A stretch of DNA of 43,139 nucleotides from Candidatus Chloroploca mongolica (lineage in GTDB: Bacteria; Chloroflexota; Chloroflexia; Chloroflexales; Chloroflexaceae), in the NCBI RefSeq assembly GCF_004762035.2, contig NZ_SIJK02000042.1, positions 1 through 43,139 of the forward strand, read 5' to 3'. Shown here one piece after another: positions 34,795-43,122 of the stretch. Within the stretch, counting starts at the first letter, position 1. Each line of letters begins with the position of its first letter. The notes under the pieces are model-generated. The model was not told the DNA's origin, searched no databases, and saw only the letters and a program-made list of their open reading frames with translations. The position numbers and the translations under genes were made by a program.

Positions 34795-34872
34795 GAGGGC
34801 TGACGCCCTCAAAACCTATGCTTTCACTGGCGAAAACAGCCAGCGAAGCTGGCTGTTTTCGCCAGTGAAAGC
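34795..34872. repeat. Composite hairpin element, copy 5 (between hemB and hemE)
   Basis: Arms 34820-34844 and 34848-34872 pair perfectly over 25 bp around GAA; apex GCCAGC-GAA-GCTGGC. A second hairpin GAGGGC-TGAC-GCCCTC lies at 34795-34810, the reverse of the GAGGGC-GTCA-GCCCT module of copy 2. On the transcribed (minus) strand the big hairpin comes first, then the small one, then a T-poor run into hemE. Confidence 0.9.
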
Positions 34873-34884
34873 AAAAACGAAAGA

Positions 34885-35904
34885 TTAGCCCCCGGCGCGG
34901 AGCCATCCTACGGCATCTTTTGCCCAGTAGGTGATGATCATATCGGCCCCGGCCCGTGTGATCGAGGTGAGGCTTTCCATAGCGACGCGGCGTTCGTCAA
35001 TCCAGCCACGCTCGGCAGCGGCTTTGACCATGCTGTATTCGCCGCTCACCTGGTAGGCGGCCAGCGGTAGATCAAAGTTGGCACGGACTTTGCTGATAAT
35101 ATCGAGGTAGGCGAGGGCCGGTTTAACCATGAGCATATCGGCCCCTTCCTCGACATCAAGGCGCACTTCGCGCAGCGCCTCGCGGGCATTGCCCGGATCC
35201 ATCTGGTACTGGCTGCGATCGCCAAAGCCGGGAGGGCTCTCGGCGGCGTCACGGAAGGGACCGTAGAAGCCCGAGGCATATTTGGCGGCGTAGCTCATGA
35301 TCGCTGTATTGATCAGGCCAGCCCCGTCGAGTGCCGTACGGATCGTGTGGATCATGCCGTCGATCATGCCCGAGGGGGCGATGACATCAGCCCCAGCCTG
35401 CGCATGAACGACCGACGCCTTTGCGAGAAGCTCAAGCGTTGCATCGTTCAGCAGATAGCCTTCACTCTCGTGCTCGTCATACCCAGGGACGCCCGGCTGG
35501 TTGATGAGGCCGCAATGGCCGTGGTCGGTATACTCGCAGCAGCACATATCCGAAATCACGATCAGCTGCGGCACGGCCTGCTTGATCGCATAAGCCGCCT
35601 GCGGAACAATGCCCTCGGGATCAAAATTCTCGCTGCCACATGCATCTTTGTGGTTTGGAATGCCAAAGAGCAAAACTGCTGGCAAGCCAAGTTCCGCAAG
35701 CGCCTCGGCTTCACGGACGGCCCGATCAACCGACAGTTGCGCGTGCCCGGGCATTGAACCAATCGGGCGACTCACGCCTGTCCCATGGCGAATAAAGAGT
35801 GGCGCGATCAACTGATCAACCCGGACAGTCGTCTCACGCACCATCCGGCGCAGGGCATCTGTCCGCCGTAAGCGGCGCGGGCGAATGTGGGGATATCCAG
35901 CCAT
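34885..35904 (-). CDS. hemB: Porphobilinogen synthase (5-aminolevulinate dehydratase)
   Basis: A 339-residue TIM-barrel enzyme that condenses two 5-aminolevulinates. [18 protein letters not shown] opens it; the zinc triad appears as [14 protein letters not shown]. Catalytic lysines lie in [16 protein letters not shown] and [23 protein letters not shown] precedes the ATG. The gene sits between two hairpin elements within the hem run. Confidence 0.97.
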   Translation of the reverse strand: MAGYPHIRPRRLRRTDALRRMVRETTVRVDQLIAPLFIRHGTGVSRPIGSMPGHAQLSVDRAVREAEALAELGLPAVLLFGIPNHKDACGSENFDPEGIVPQAAYAIKQAVPQLIVISDMCCCEYTDHGHCGLINQPGVPGYDEHESEGYLLNDATLELLAKASVVHAQAGADVIAPSGMIDGMIHTIRTALDGAGLINTAIMSYAAKYASGFYGPFRDAAESPPGFGDRSQYQMDPGNAREALREVRLDVEEGADMLMVKPALAYLDIISKVRANFDLPLAAYQVSGEYSMVKAAAERGWIDERRVAMESLTSITRAGADMIITYWAKDAVGWLRAGG

Positions 35905-35929
35905 GCGGTGAACCTTTCTTGAGGTACTG

Positions 35930-35976
35930 TTCGCTAGTCGAACAAATCAGCTACGCGGGCTTGTTCGACTAGCGAA
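35930..35976. repeat. Hairpin element, copy 6, overlapping the hemD end
   Basis: Arms 35930-35951 and 35955-35976 pair over 22 bp with three mismatches near a TAC loop. On the minus strand the outer arm encodes the last residues of HemD (...FR) and its TAG stop, so the element has been absorbed into the gene's end. It lies between hemD and hemB. Confidence 0.8.
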
Positions 35977-36766
35977 ACACCCGGCTTTTTATGTCAAGCA
36001 GCGCTGTAATCAAACCCTCTTCGGTATATGGGTCAGCGACGGCGGCGGGGGTGAGGGTCAGTTCGCGGCAGACATCGGCGGTCGCCGGGCCAATGCAGAT
36101 AATCGTCGTATGGCGAGCGGCGTCAAGCCCGTTGGTGCCGATCTGTTGGACAAAATAGCGTGCCGTCGAGCCACTGGTGAAAAGGATGACGTCAAGTTGA
36201 CCTGCTTCAAGCAACCCAGCCAATTCGTCGCCACCAGGAGCCGGGATAGTGCGATAGGCAATCACCCGGTCAACAATAGCGCCGGCGGCCCGAAGACGTT
36301 CTTCGAGCACCGGGCGCGACAGATCAGCGTTGGGCAAGAGAACGTGGAGGCCAGCAAGTTCCCCTATCACCCCGGCCAGTTCTTCCCCAAGAAAGCGCTC
36401 GGGCATAGCCGCCGGGGTCACCCCCAAGAAGCGCTGACACGCTTCAGCCGTTGCTGGGCCAACGGCCCCGATCTGCAACAGTGGCTGCGCACGCAATTGA
36501 ACCACCTGATCACCGAGGCCAGAGGCAACAGCCTCCACCGTGGTCACACTGGTCAAGAGCAGCCAGTGATAGGCCCCTGCCACCAACCGGGTCAGCGCAT
36601 CGGCGAGCAGCGCGGGCTCGGCGGGAGGGCCATAGGCTATCGTTGGACGCACCACTGGGATGGCTCCCAGATTATGCAGACGCTGAACAAGACCGTCCGA
36701 GCGTTCTGCCGCCCGCGTCACCAGCACACGCACCCCGTCCAGAGGCATCGGTTGTGCAACGCTCAT
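35969..36766 (-). CDS. hemD: Uroporphyrinogen-III synthase
   Basis: A 265-residue two-domain enzyme that closes hydroxymethylbilane with inversion of ring D. It is a fast-evolving family, recognised here by VRVLVTRAAERSDGLVQRLHNLGAIPVVRPTIAY at the N terminus and FTSGSTARYFVQQIG and IICIGPATADVCRELTLTPAAVADPYTEEGLITAL at the C terminus. AAGGGACG precedes the ATG. Its last codons lie inside hairpin copy 6. Confidence 0.92.
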   Translation of the reverse strand: MSVAQPMPLDGVRVLVTRAAERSDGLVQRLHNLGAIPVVRPTIAYGPPAEPALLADALTRLVAGAYHWLLLTSVTTVEAVASGLGDQVVQLRAQPLLQIGAVGPATAEACQRFLGVTPAAMPERFLGEELAGVIGELAGLHVLLPNADLSRPVLEERLRAAGAIVDRVIAYRTIPAPGGDELAGLLEAGQLDVILFTSGSTARYFVQQIGTNGLDAARHTTIICIGPATADVCRELTLTPAAVADPYTEEGLITALLDIKSRVFR

Positions 36767-36787
36767 CGTTGACGTCCCTTCTTCCGG

Positions 36788-37771
36788 TTAGCTACCGACG
36801 ACCTGCTGCAAAATTGCCGCCGCCCCCTGTGCCAGCAAATCATCGGCCAGCGCCAGGCCGAGGGCTTCAGCCTTATCAGGCGACCCATAGCATACGCCTT
36901 GCACAACGGTGGTGCCATCAACCGAACCAACGAGACCACGCAGATACAACGTGCCATCTGCCTCGCGTTCGGCATAGGCAGCCATCGGCACCTGACAACC
37001 GCCCTCGAGGCGACGCAAGAAGGCGCGTTCAGCCAGCGCCGTCGCCCGGGTGACAGCATGATCAAGGGGCGCGAGCAGATCGAGGGTGACGTGATCATCG
37101 GCGCGGCACTCGATGGCGAGCGTACCCTGGGCCACCGCTGGCAGCATCATCTCGGCGGGGATCGGGTAGGCGACAAACGCCACCCCATCGCTCTCGAGCG
37201 AACCATCGGGTTCGAGCAGACCGAGACGGGCCAGGCCTGCTGCCGCGAGGATCAACGCATCATACTGACCCTCGGCCAATTTGCGCAGGCGCGTATCAAC
37301 ATTGCCCCGCACATCACGCAGATCCAGATCGGGCCGGATCGCCCGCAACTGGCAGGCCCGCCGCAGCGAACTCGTACCGACCACCGCGCCCCGCGCCAAC
37401 CCGAGCACCCCATCAAGCGAGCTCTGCCCCCGGTCAGGCACCACCAGCACATCAAGTGGCGACACCCGCTCGGGGAAAGCAGCAAGGGTCAACCCATCAG
37501 GAATCAGAGAAGGCAGATCTTTGCAACTATGGACACAGAGATCCACCTCGTGATCGAGTAATGCCTGCTCCAGTTCTTTTACAAAGAGACCCTTATCGCC
37601 AACTGCCGAGAGGGCCACATCGAGCACCCGATCGCCTTTGGTTGAAATCACCTTCAACTCGATCACCAGACCCGGGTGCAACATCCGAAGCGTTGCCGCC
37701 ATCATCTCTGACTGCGCCAGAGCGAGCCGTGAACCACGTGTACCAAGAATAAGCGGACGTTCCATACGCAT
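36788..37771 (-). CDS. hemC: Hydroxymethylbilane synthase (porphobilinogen deaminase)
   Basis: A 327-residue enzyme joining four porphobilinogens. LILGTRGSRLALAQSE, VHSCKDLPS (catalytic Asp loop), TSSLRRACQLRAIRPDLDLRDVRGNVDTRLRKL and the dipyrromethane cofactor cysteine in LEGGCQVPMAAYA are present. Start choice among two close in-frame ATGs is uncertain by two codons. It is tightly spaced with hemA (20 bases) and hemD (21 bases). Confidence 0.97.
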   Translation of the reverse strand: MRMERPLILGTRGSRLALAQSEMMAATLRMLHPGLVIELKVISTKGDRVLDVALSAVGDKGLFVKELEQALLDHEVDLCVHSCKDLPSLIPDGLTLAAFPERVSPLDVLVVPDRGQSSLDGVLGLARGAVVGTSSLRRACQLRAIRPDLDLRDVRGNVDTRLRKLAEGQYDALILAAAGLARLGLLEPDGSLESDGVAFVAYPIPAEMMLPAVAQGTLAIECRADDHVTLDLLAPLDHAVTRATALAERAFLRRLEGGCQVPMAAYAEREADGTLYLRGLVGSVDGTTVVQGVCYGSPDKAEALGLALADDLLAQGAAAILQQVVGS

Positions 37772-37791
37772 TCTGTCCTTGCCAGACGGTC

Positions 37792-39108
37792 TTACATCGT
37801 CTCAAGATTAAAGAGTTCCGTCACCATTGCCGCATAACGCTGCCCATCACCGTGAGCCGCAGCATCACGAAGGCAACGGGTAGGTGGATGCAACAACTTG
37901 TTGACCAAGCTGCGCGTAAGGCCCTCAATCACGGTGCGTTGCTCGGGCGAGAGATCGCGCAGGCGACGCAAGGCCCGATCAAGCTCGGCATTGCGCACCG
38001 TCTCGGCCCGTTCGCGCAGGCGCGTCAAGGCTGGCACCGCATCCTGCGTTTGACACCAGGCTTGAAACGCCGCCACCTCGGCGGTTGCAATCGCCTCGGC
38101 AGTACTGACAGCCCCGGCCCGATGGCCCAGCGTCGCCCGTACCACCTCTTGCAGATCATCAACCGTGCAGAGATGGACACCCGGCACAGTGGCGACATCA
38201 CCGGCAATATCACGTGGGACAGCCAGGTCAATCAGGAGCATGCAGGGCTGTTCGCGTGGGCCCGACACACCAACGGCGCGCGCCTGCGCCTTGGTCGTCA
38301 TCGCATTCGCAACGTGCTCACGATGGATGATAGGCACAGGTGCGGCGGTCGAACTGATCACGATATCAGCCATCGACAATGCCTCGGGAAGATCGTCGAA
38401 CCCCATCGCCATCGCGTTGTACTGCCGGGCCAGTTGCTGCGCACGCGCCGACGTACGGTTCACGATGATGAGCGAGTCGGCCCCATTCGCGAGCAGATTC
38501 TGGGCAGCCAATTCACTCACCTCACCGCCACCGACAAGCAAGATCCGACATCCGGCCAGATTGCCCAGACGATGTCGTGCGAGTTCAACCCCCGCCTGCG
38601 ACACACTGGCCGCCCCCTGCCCGAGTGCCGTCTCGCTGCGGACACGCTTGCCAGACGTCAACGCATGCTGGAAGAGCCGGTGCAGAATCGGCCCAATGCT
38701 CCCCGCTGACTGTGCGGCTTCAAACGCCGTTCGTACCTGACCCTGGATCTGCGCCTCACCCAGCACGAGTGAACGCAACCCAGACGCCGTCGCACAGAGG
38801 TGGCGCGCAACACTTTCGCCACTAAAAAAGAAGAGCGCCTGGGCAAACTGATCTTCCTCTAGACCGTGAAAATCAGCCAGGAAACGCACGAGACTCTGCG
38901 CTGTCGTTGCGCCATGTGTGACGCCATAGATCTCAACCCGATTACAAGTCGAGAGTATCACCGCCTCAGAGAGCAGTGCGGGGCAATCATCGTGAGCGGT
39001 TGTCAGTTGCATCAGTGCCGCCGGAATGTCCGTCGTGCTGAAAGCCAGCCGTTCGCGAATCTCCACCGGTGCCGTTGTGTGATCGAGCCCAGCAAGGAGA
39101 AGCTTCAT
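37792..39108 (-). CDS. hemA: Glutamyl-tRNA reductase
   Basis: A 438-residue NADPH enzyme, first committed step of the C5 pathway. [20 protein letters not shown] opens it; the catalytic cysteine lies in [51 protein letters not shown] (NADPH loop) and the C-terminal dimerisation helices follow. As the entry point to heme and bacteriochlorophyll it is the likely control point; a direct repeat lies just upstream. Confidence 0.97.
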   Translation of the reverse strand: MKLLLAGLDHTTAPVEIRERLAFSTTDIPAALMQLTTAHDDCPALLSEAVILSTCNRVEIYGVTHGATTAQSLVRFLADFHGLEEDQFAQALFFFSGESVARHLCATASGLRSLVLGEAQIQGQVRTAFEAAQSAGSIGPILHRLFQHALTSGKRVRSETALGQGAASVSQAGVELARHRLGNLAGCRILLVGGGEVSELAAQNLLANGADSLIIVNRTSARAQQLARQYNAMAMGFDDLPEALSMADIVISSTAAPVPIIHREHVANAMTTKAQARAVGVSGPREQPCMLLIDLAVPRDIAGDVATVPGVHLCTVDDLQEVVRATLGHRAGAVSTAEAIATAEVAAFQAWCQTQDAVPALTRLRERAETVRNAELDRALRRLRDLSPEQRTVIEGLTRSLVNKLLHPPTRCLRDAAAHGDGQRYAAMVTELFNLETM

Positions 39109-39136
39109 ACCTGAGATCCTCAGTATTCCTTAATAC

Positions 39137-39155
39137 ATCTAGGCAAATCTAGGCA
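39137..39155. promoter_or_regulatory. Direct repeat upstream of hemA
   Basis: ATCTAGGCA occurs at 39137-39145 and again at 39147-39155, a 10-base period that puts both on one face of the helix. It lies 29-47 bases before the hemA ATG. No standard promoter boxes are clear. The rest of 39109-39232 holds imperfect palindromes (ATCAC-TCCCTT-GTGAT; GAGAAGC...GCTTCTC). Confidence 0.45.
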
Positions 39156-39232
39156 CGCGAGAAGCACACGACGGCCCTGAGAGCCGATCACTCCCTTGTG
39201 ATCCGTTCGCTTCTCGATGTGCGTATACAGGC

Positions 39233-39538
39233 TTATCCGTCGGCCATCGCGAGCGCTGGCTCCTGCATCACAACACATCCAGCGGCAAAACCAGGAGCAT
39301 CGACCCGCGCCAGGATGCCGATACAGACGACAAAACCAGCCGCTGAGAGGAGAAAGACCGAGCCATAGGCAAGATGGGGCACGCGGGTGATCAGATTAGC
39401 AAGGTCAAAGACAATGCCACCGAGCGCTATTCCAATCCAGACCGCTGAAGTGAGCATATCGGCAAAGGCCGACCCGATGTGAAACGAGCCAATCTTGAAC
39501 GTCCGCAGCACATTCAGCTTTTCGGCATTGGGATCCAT
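39233..39538 (-). pseudogene. PucC-family transporter remnant with internal deletion
   Basis: An open 101-codon frame. Residues 1-34 (KLNVLRTFKIGSFHIGSAFAD...AVW) read as the extreme N terminus of a PucC/BCH-family transporter. Residues 35-85 (IGIALGGIVFDL...HLAYGSVFLL...ILARVDAPGF) read as the extreme C terminus, matching the GVGNVMAGAVRDV...VTVFTLEALML...LLQRIDVSAF end of the intact neighbour. About ten transmembrane helices are missing between them, and the frame is kept. Either a pseudogene from in-frame deletion or a new short membrane protein of two or three helices. It stands between the intact pucC-like gene and hemA. Confidence 0.65.
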
Positions 39539-39621
39539 GCCTTCCTCCAGACCTTAGACACCAATCAAATCAACCAATCAACCGACCTTGGCGTCTCTAC
39601 GTTACCAAGCAACGCCTCTCC

Positions 39622-40920
39622 TCACGCATCACCGGCCACCGCAATCAGCGTCGTAATCTTCTGCTGTTCCCCGCGGAAAGCCGATACATCAATCCGCTGG
39701 AGCAACACCAGCGCCGCACAGAGCATCAACGCCTCCAGCGTAAAGACAGTGACATACGCACCAACCGGACTACCGAGCGTGACACTCATTACATCACGTA
39801 CAGCCCCGGCCATCACATTACCGACGCCGCGTGCAGCAGCATCGGCCATGCCCCAGGCACCAATAAAGAGACCAACATTCGCGGGGGTAGTCATATCGAG
39901 CATCAAGGCCAGGTTGGTCGTCGTTGCAATGCCCGTTCCCAGGCCAAGCACAACGATACCAAGAATGAAGAGAGGTTGCATATGCAATAGACCACTTGAC
40001 GCGATCAGGATAAAGCCACAGGCTGCCACAGCTGCCCCGATCGTTGCCGCCGTCTTTTTGGCCAGAAAGCGACTCAACAAGAGCCCCTGCAGCAACAGGG
40101 AGAAGAGCGTCGCGCTTCCCCAGATCGCCGTAAGTTGCGTCGTTTCACGGACGCTCATACCAAACGCCTGCGCCCCAAACGGCTCAAGCAAGACATCCTG
40201 GCCAAGAATGGCGGCGAGCAACAGCATCAGATAGACAAAAAAGACCTGGGCTTGGGGATTGCTCACCACCGCGCCGACCGCTTCGCGCACACTATGCCGC
40301 GCCTGCTCACCAAGCACCGCATTGCGTGGTTCGAGGCCAATCAAGCCAATAGCACTCAACACAAACGCCACCAGGCCACATCCCATAAAGACGCGAACCA
40401 GCGCCTCAGAGCTATAGTTTTCCAGCGCTCGTCCGGTGATAGTCGCCGTAAAAATGACAGCGGTGATCATCATAAACCACATGACCGCAATCGTACGCGA
40501 GCGATCGTTTTCGCCAGACATATCACTAGCGAGGGAAAGGTATGAGACCACCGAAAGGTTATAGCCTAACCCCCAGAGCGCAAAGGCAAGAACCGAAAAG
40601 GCCAGACCCGGCCAGAAGGTTGCATCCATCGTTAGCGCGGCAATCGGGGTCAGCACCGAGCCGGTAATGCAGAGCAACAGGCCCAACGCGATGTAGGGCG
40701 TGCGCCGATAGCCAAAAAGAGGATGGTGATCAGAATATTGGCCGAGAAAGGGCTGCAACGGCGACATTAGGTTGGGCAAAACAATCAGGCCCGCCACCAG
40801 AGTCGCCATCAACTGCATCTCGTGGATCATAATCCGGTTAAGAATGCCGGTAATCGGCACAAGACAGACAGCTACAGCCACATGAAGCAACCCCAGGCGA
40901 AAGTTCGTTACGATGTTCAT
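39622..40920 (-). CDS. PucC-family (BCH) membrane transporter
   Basis: A 432-residue, twelve-helix major-facilitator-like protein. PucC/LhaA/BchG-associated proteins act in assembling bacteriochlorophyll-binding complexes. Visible family pieces are NRIMIHEMQLMATLVAGLIVLPNLMSPLQPFLGQYSD, LFGYRRTPYIALGLLLC and the C-terminal GVGNVMAGAVRDV. It lies between hemY and the pucC remnant, consistent with pigment metabolism. Function in handling bacteriochlorophyll or its precursors is inferred from the family. Confidence 0.9.
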   Translation of the reverse strand: MNIVTNFRLGLLHVAVAVCLVPITGILNRIMIHEMQLMATLVAGLIVLPNLMSPLQPFLGQYSDHHPLFGYRRTPYIALGLLLCITGSVLTPIAALTMDATFWPGLAFSVLAFALWGLGYNLSVVSYLSLASDMSGENDRSRTIAVMWFMMITAVIFTATITGRALENYSSEALVRVFMGCGLVAFVLSAIGLIGLEPRNAVLGEQARHSVREAVGAVVSNPQAQVFFVYLMLLLAAILGQDVLLEPFGAQAFGMSVRETTQLTAIWGSATLFSLLLQGLLLSRFLAKKTAATIGAAVAACGFILIASSGLLHMQPLFILGIVVLGLGTGIATTTNLALMLDMTTPANVGLFIGAWGMADAAARGVGNVMAGAVRDVMSVTLGSPVGAYVTVFTLEALMLCAALVLLQRIDVSAFRGEQQKITTLIAVAGDA

Positions 40921-40981
40921 ACGCTTCTCCCTGCGATCCTTATCCTTGTCTCATCGTAGGCCATACGTGACCCTTCAGTAC

Positions 40982-42394
40982 TTATTTCTCTACCGCCACC
41001 TGGGCAGGCTGCGCGTGCAGCGCTGCGGCGACCCGTTCGCCCATCGTGGCCCCGTTCTTCCAGCATTTCGGCACGCCAACCCCACCCCGGTAATTGCCCA
41101 CAAAGAAGAGTCCTGGCAGGCGTTGCTCGGTCGCTTCGAGGGCAGCAATGCGCTCGGTGTGCCCAAAGGTATACTGCGGCAACGCGTGCGGCCAACGTGC
41201 GACGTTGCTCATCTCGGGGAGACCAGTGATGCCCAGCACGTCGGCATTCTCGGCGGCAATCGTCTTGACCAGACTAGCATCGTCCAGTTCAGTCAGATCA
41301 GGCCGCAACGAGCCACCAACCAGCGTCGTCGTCAAGACCTTACCCTCAGGGGCGCGTCCACGGAAGAGCGTGGAGGACCAGAGGATGCCGAGGAAGTTGC
41401 GCTGCTCACATGAAGGAGCCAGGACACCAAAGCCATCGAGCGGGTGAGCGACCTGATCACGCCGATAGCCAAGATGCACCACATTGACAGGGGCATACGG
41501 AATTTCACGCAACGCCGTCGCCGCCGAGTTTGCAATAGCGTCAATCAGGTCGGCGGCAACAAATGCCGACGTTGCGAGCACCACCGCCCGCGCCACAACC
41601 GGCTCGGTACGCCCATTGCGCTCGACCACCAGCCGCCAGTTTGCGCCTTCCTGGAAGAGATCAGTTGCCCTGGCTGAAGACCAGACCCGGTTTGGCCCAA
41701 GCGTCCGCGCAATCGCCTTCGGCCAATCGGCGATCCCGCCGGGGAACCCAAAGAGCACACTGCGCATCTTTGGGCCTTTGGGGGTACCCTTGGCTGGTCG
41801 CTGGCGCCCTTTCAGCATGCCACGCACAATGCTGCCACCACGCTGCTCGGCCTCCCAAAGGGAAGGAAAGGCTGCCTTGACCGACATTTTGCGCGGATCA
41901 CCCGAGTAGACGCCCGAAACAAACGGATCAATCAGGCGTTCGGTCGGTTCAGGACCAAGCCGACGGGTAAAGAAATCAGCGACACTCTCGTCGGGCGCAC
42001 CACTTCGCGAGACAAACGGCTCGCGAACAAAACGCAACTTGGCCGCCGTCGAGAGCAACGGGGTCTTGATGAGAGCGGGGGGCGAGGAGGGGATGATAGC
42101 CGGCTTGCCGTCAAGCAGAATATAGCGCTTGGTGCCACTGCGATCAGCCGCGATCAACGAATCGAGCAACCCCAGATCAGCAAACTCGGCCCACAGACGG
42201 GCATCTTTGGTGGTTACCGTATTGGGGCCACAATCGAGCACATAGCCATCACGGGTCGTCATGCTCTGCATCGAGCCGCCAACCTCAGCGTGCGCTTCAA
42301 TGACCAGCACCTCAAAGCCGCGCTTATAGAGCGTATACGCTGCACTCAAACCACTAATTCCACCGCCAACAATGACCGCATCATAGGTATGCAT
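40982..42394 (-). CDS. hemY: Oxygen-dependent protoporphyrinogen oxidase
   Basis: A 470-residue FAD enzyme that aromatises protoporphyrinogen IX (or coproporphyrinogen III) with oxygen. The start MHTYDAVIVGGGISGLSAAYTL at 42394, preceded by GTGGAG, begins with the dinucleotide-binding motif; an in-frame upstream ATG at 42421 is not used. VLVIEAHAEVGGSMQSMTTRDGYVLDCGPNTV and the C-terminal GLFFVGNYRGGVGVPKC (FAD tail) match HemY. An oxygen-requiring step fits a facultatively aerobic phototroph. Confidence 0.93.
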   Translation of the reverse strand: MHTYDAVIVGGGISGLSAAYTLYKRGFEVLVIEAHAEVGGSMQSMTTRDGYVLDCGPNTVTTKDARLWAEFADLGLLDSLIAADRSGTKRYILLDGKPAIIPSSPPALIKTPLLSTAAKLRFVREPFVSRSGAPDESVADFFTRRLGPEPTERLIDPFVSGVYSGDPRKMSVKAAFPSLWEAEQRGGSIVRGMLKGRQRPAKGTPKGPKMRSVLFGFPGGIADWPKAIARTLGPNRVWSSARATDLFQEGANWRLVVERNGRTEPVVARAVVLATSAFVAADLIDAIANSAATALREIPYAPVNVVHLGYRRDQVAHPLDGFGVLAPSCEQRNFLGILWSSTLFRGRAPEGKVLTTTLVGGSLRPDLTELDDASLVKTIAAENADVLGITGLPEMSNVARWPHALPQYTFGHTERIAALEATEQRLPGLFFVGNYRGGVGVPKCWKNGATMGERVAAALHAQPAQVAVEK

Positions 42395-42408
42395 CTTGCT
42401 ACTCCACC

Positions 42409-43122
42409 CTAAGATCCACATTCATCTTCATCCGCCCCGGCATGGGTACGATGGTCTTGCGCCATTTCAGGGGCAAGCAGATCGCGCAAGCCATCGCCCA
42501 GCAGATTGAACCCCATCACACTGGCCGTAATCGCCATCCCCGGAAAGAAGGCCACCCACCAGGCCCGATCCATGCTATCCCGACCGGAGGCCAATAACGC
42601 ACCCCATTCGGAGGTTGGTGGTTGCGCTCCGAGACCGATAAAGCTCAGCGCGCCTCCCGCCAGAATGACCGTCCCCAGGCGCAGGGTAATAAGCACAACC
42701 AGTGGCGAGGTAAGATTGGGCAAGATATGGCGCAGCAAAATACGCCCATCACCAAGCCCCATCGTACGAGCCGCCTCGACATAGAGCATCTCGCGCGTCG
42801 AGAGGGTACCGTTTCGCACCATACGATAGTACCCAGGGATACCAACAAGCCCCAGTGCAATCACGGTCGTCTGCAACGAGGGCCCGAGCAGGGCCACAAA
42901 GACAATCGCCAGCAGCAGGCCCGGCAAAGCCAACCAGGCATCCATGATCCGCGAGAGGATCTGATCAAGCGTGCCACGATAGTAACCAGCCAGCAAACCA
43001 AGGATGATCCCCGAAAACGAACCGATCATCACCGCCGGCACGGCCATCTGCAAGGCTGTGCGCGCACCATAGACAACCCGACTAAAACGCTTGGTGTGAG
43101 ATAGACAAACGAAAGGTGTCGA
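42409..43122 (-). CDS. Dipeptide/oligopeptide ABC transporter permease (DppC type), 5' end broken
   Basis: The inner-membrane permease subunit of a peptide uptake system. About 238 residues remain: VVYGARTALQMAVPAVMIG, GLLAGYYRGTLDQILSRIMDAWLALPGLLLAIVFVALLG, the ATPase-contact EAA motif ARTMGLGDGRILLRHILPNLTSPLVVL and a normal C terminus. Upstream the frame changes: instead of the usual GTDxxGRDVxSR it reads VCLSHTKRFSR and meets a TAG at 43125-43123. Either an insertion or rearrangement has cut the gene or the assembly fails here. hemY follows 14 bases downstream. Confidence 0.8.
   Translation of the reverse strand, partial: STPFVCLSHTKRFSRVVYGARTALQMAVPAVMIGSFSGIILGLLAGYYRGTLDQILSRIMDAWLALPGLLLAIVFVALLGPSLQTTVIALGLVGIPGYYRMVRNGTLSTREMLYVEAARTMGLGDGRILLRHILPNLTSPLVVLITLRLGTVILAGGALSFIGLGAQPPTSEWGALLASGRDSMDRAWWVAFFPGMAITASVMGFNLLGDGLRDLLAPEMAQDHRTHAGADEDECGS

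Noticed and set aside
37852-38709. 285-codon open frame antisense to hemA
   Set aside because: Shadow of hemA codon use in G+C-rich DNA; the opposite strand has all HemA motifs and this frame has no ribosome site or family features. The 262-codon frame at 33789-34577 and the 246-codon frame at 12613-13353 were rejected for the same reason.
39109-39232. tRNA or riboswitch upstream of hemA
   Set aside because: No T-loop or anticodon arm signature and no conserved aptamer pattern; only weak palindromes and the direct repeat.
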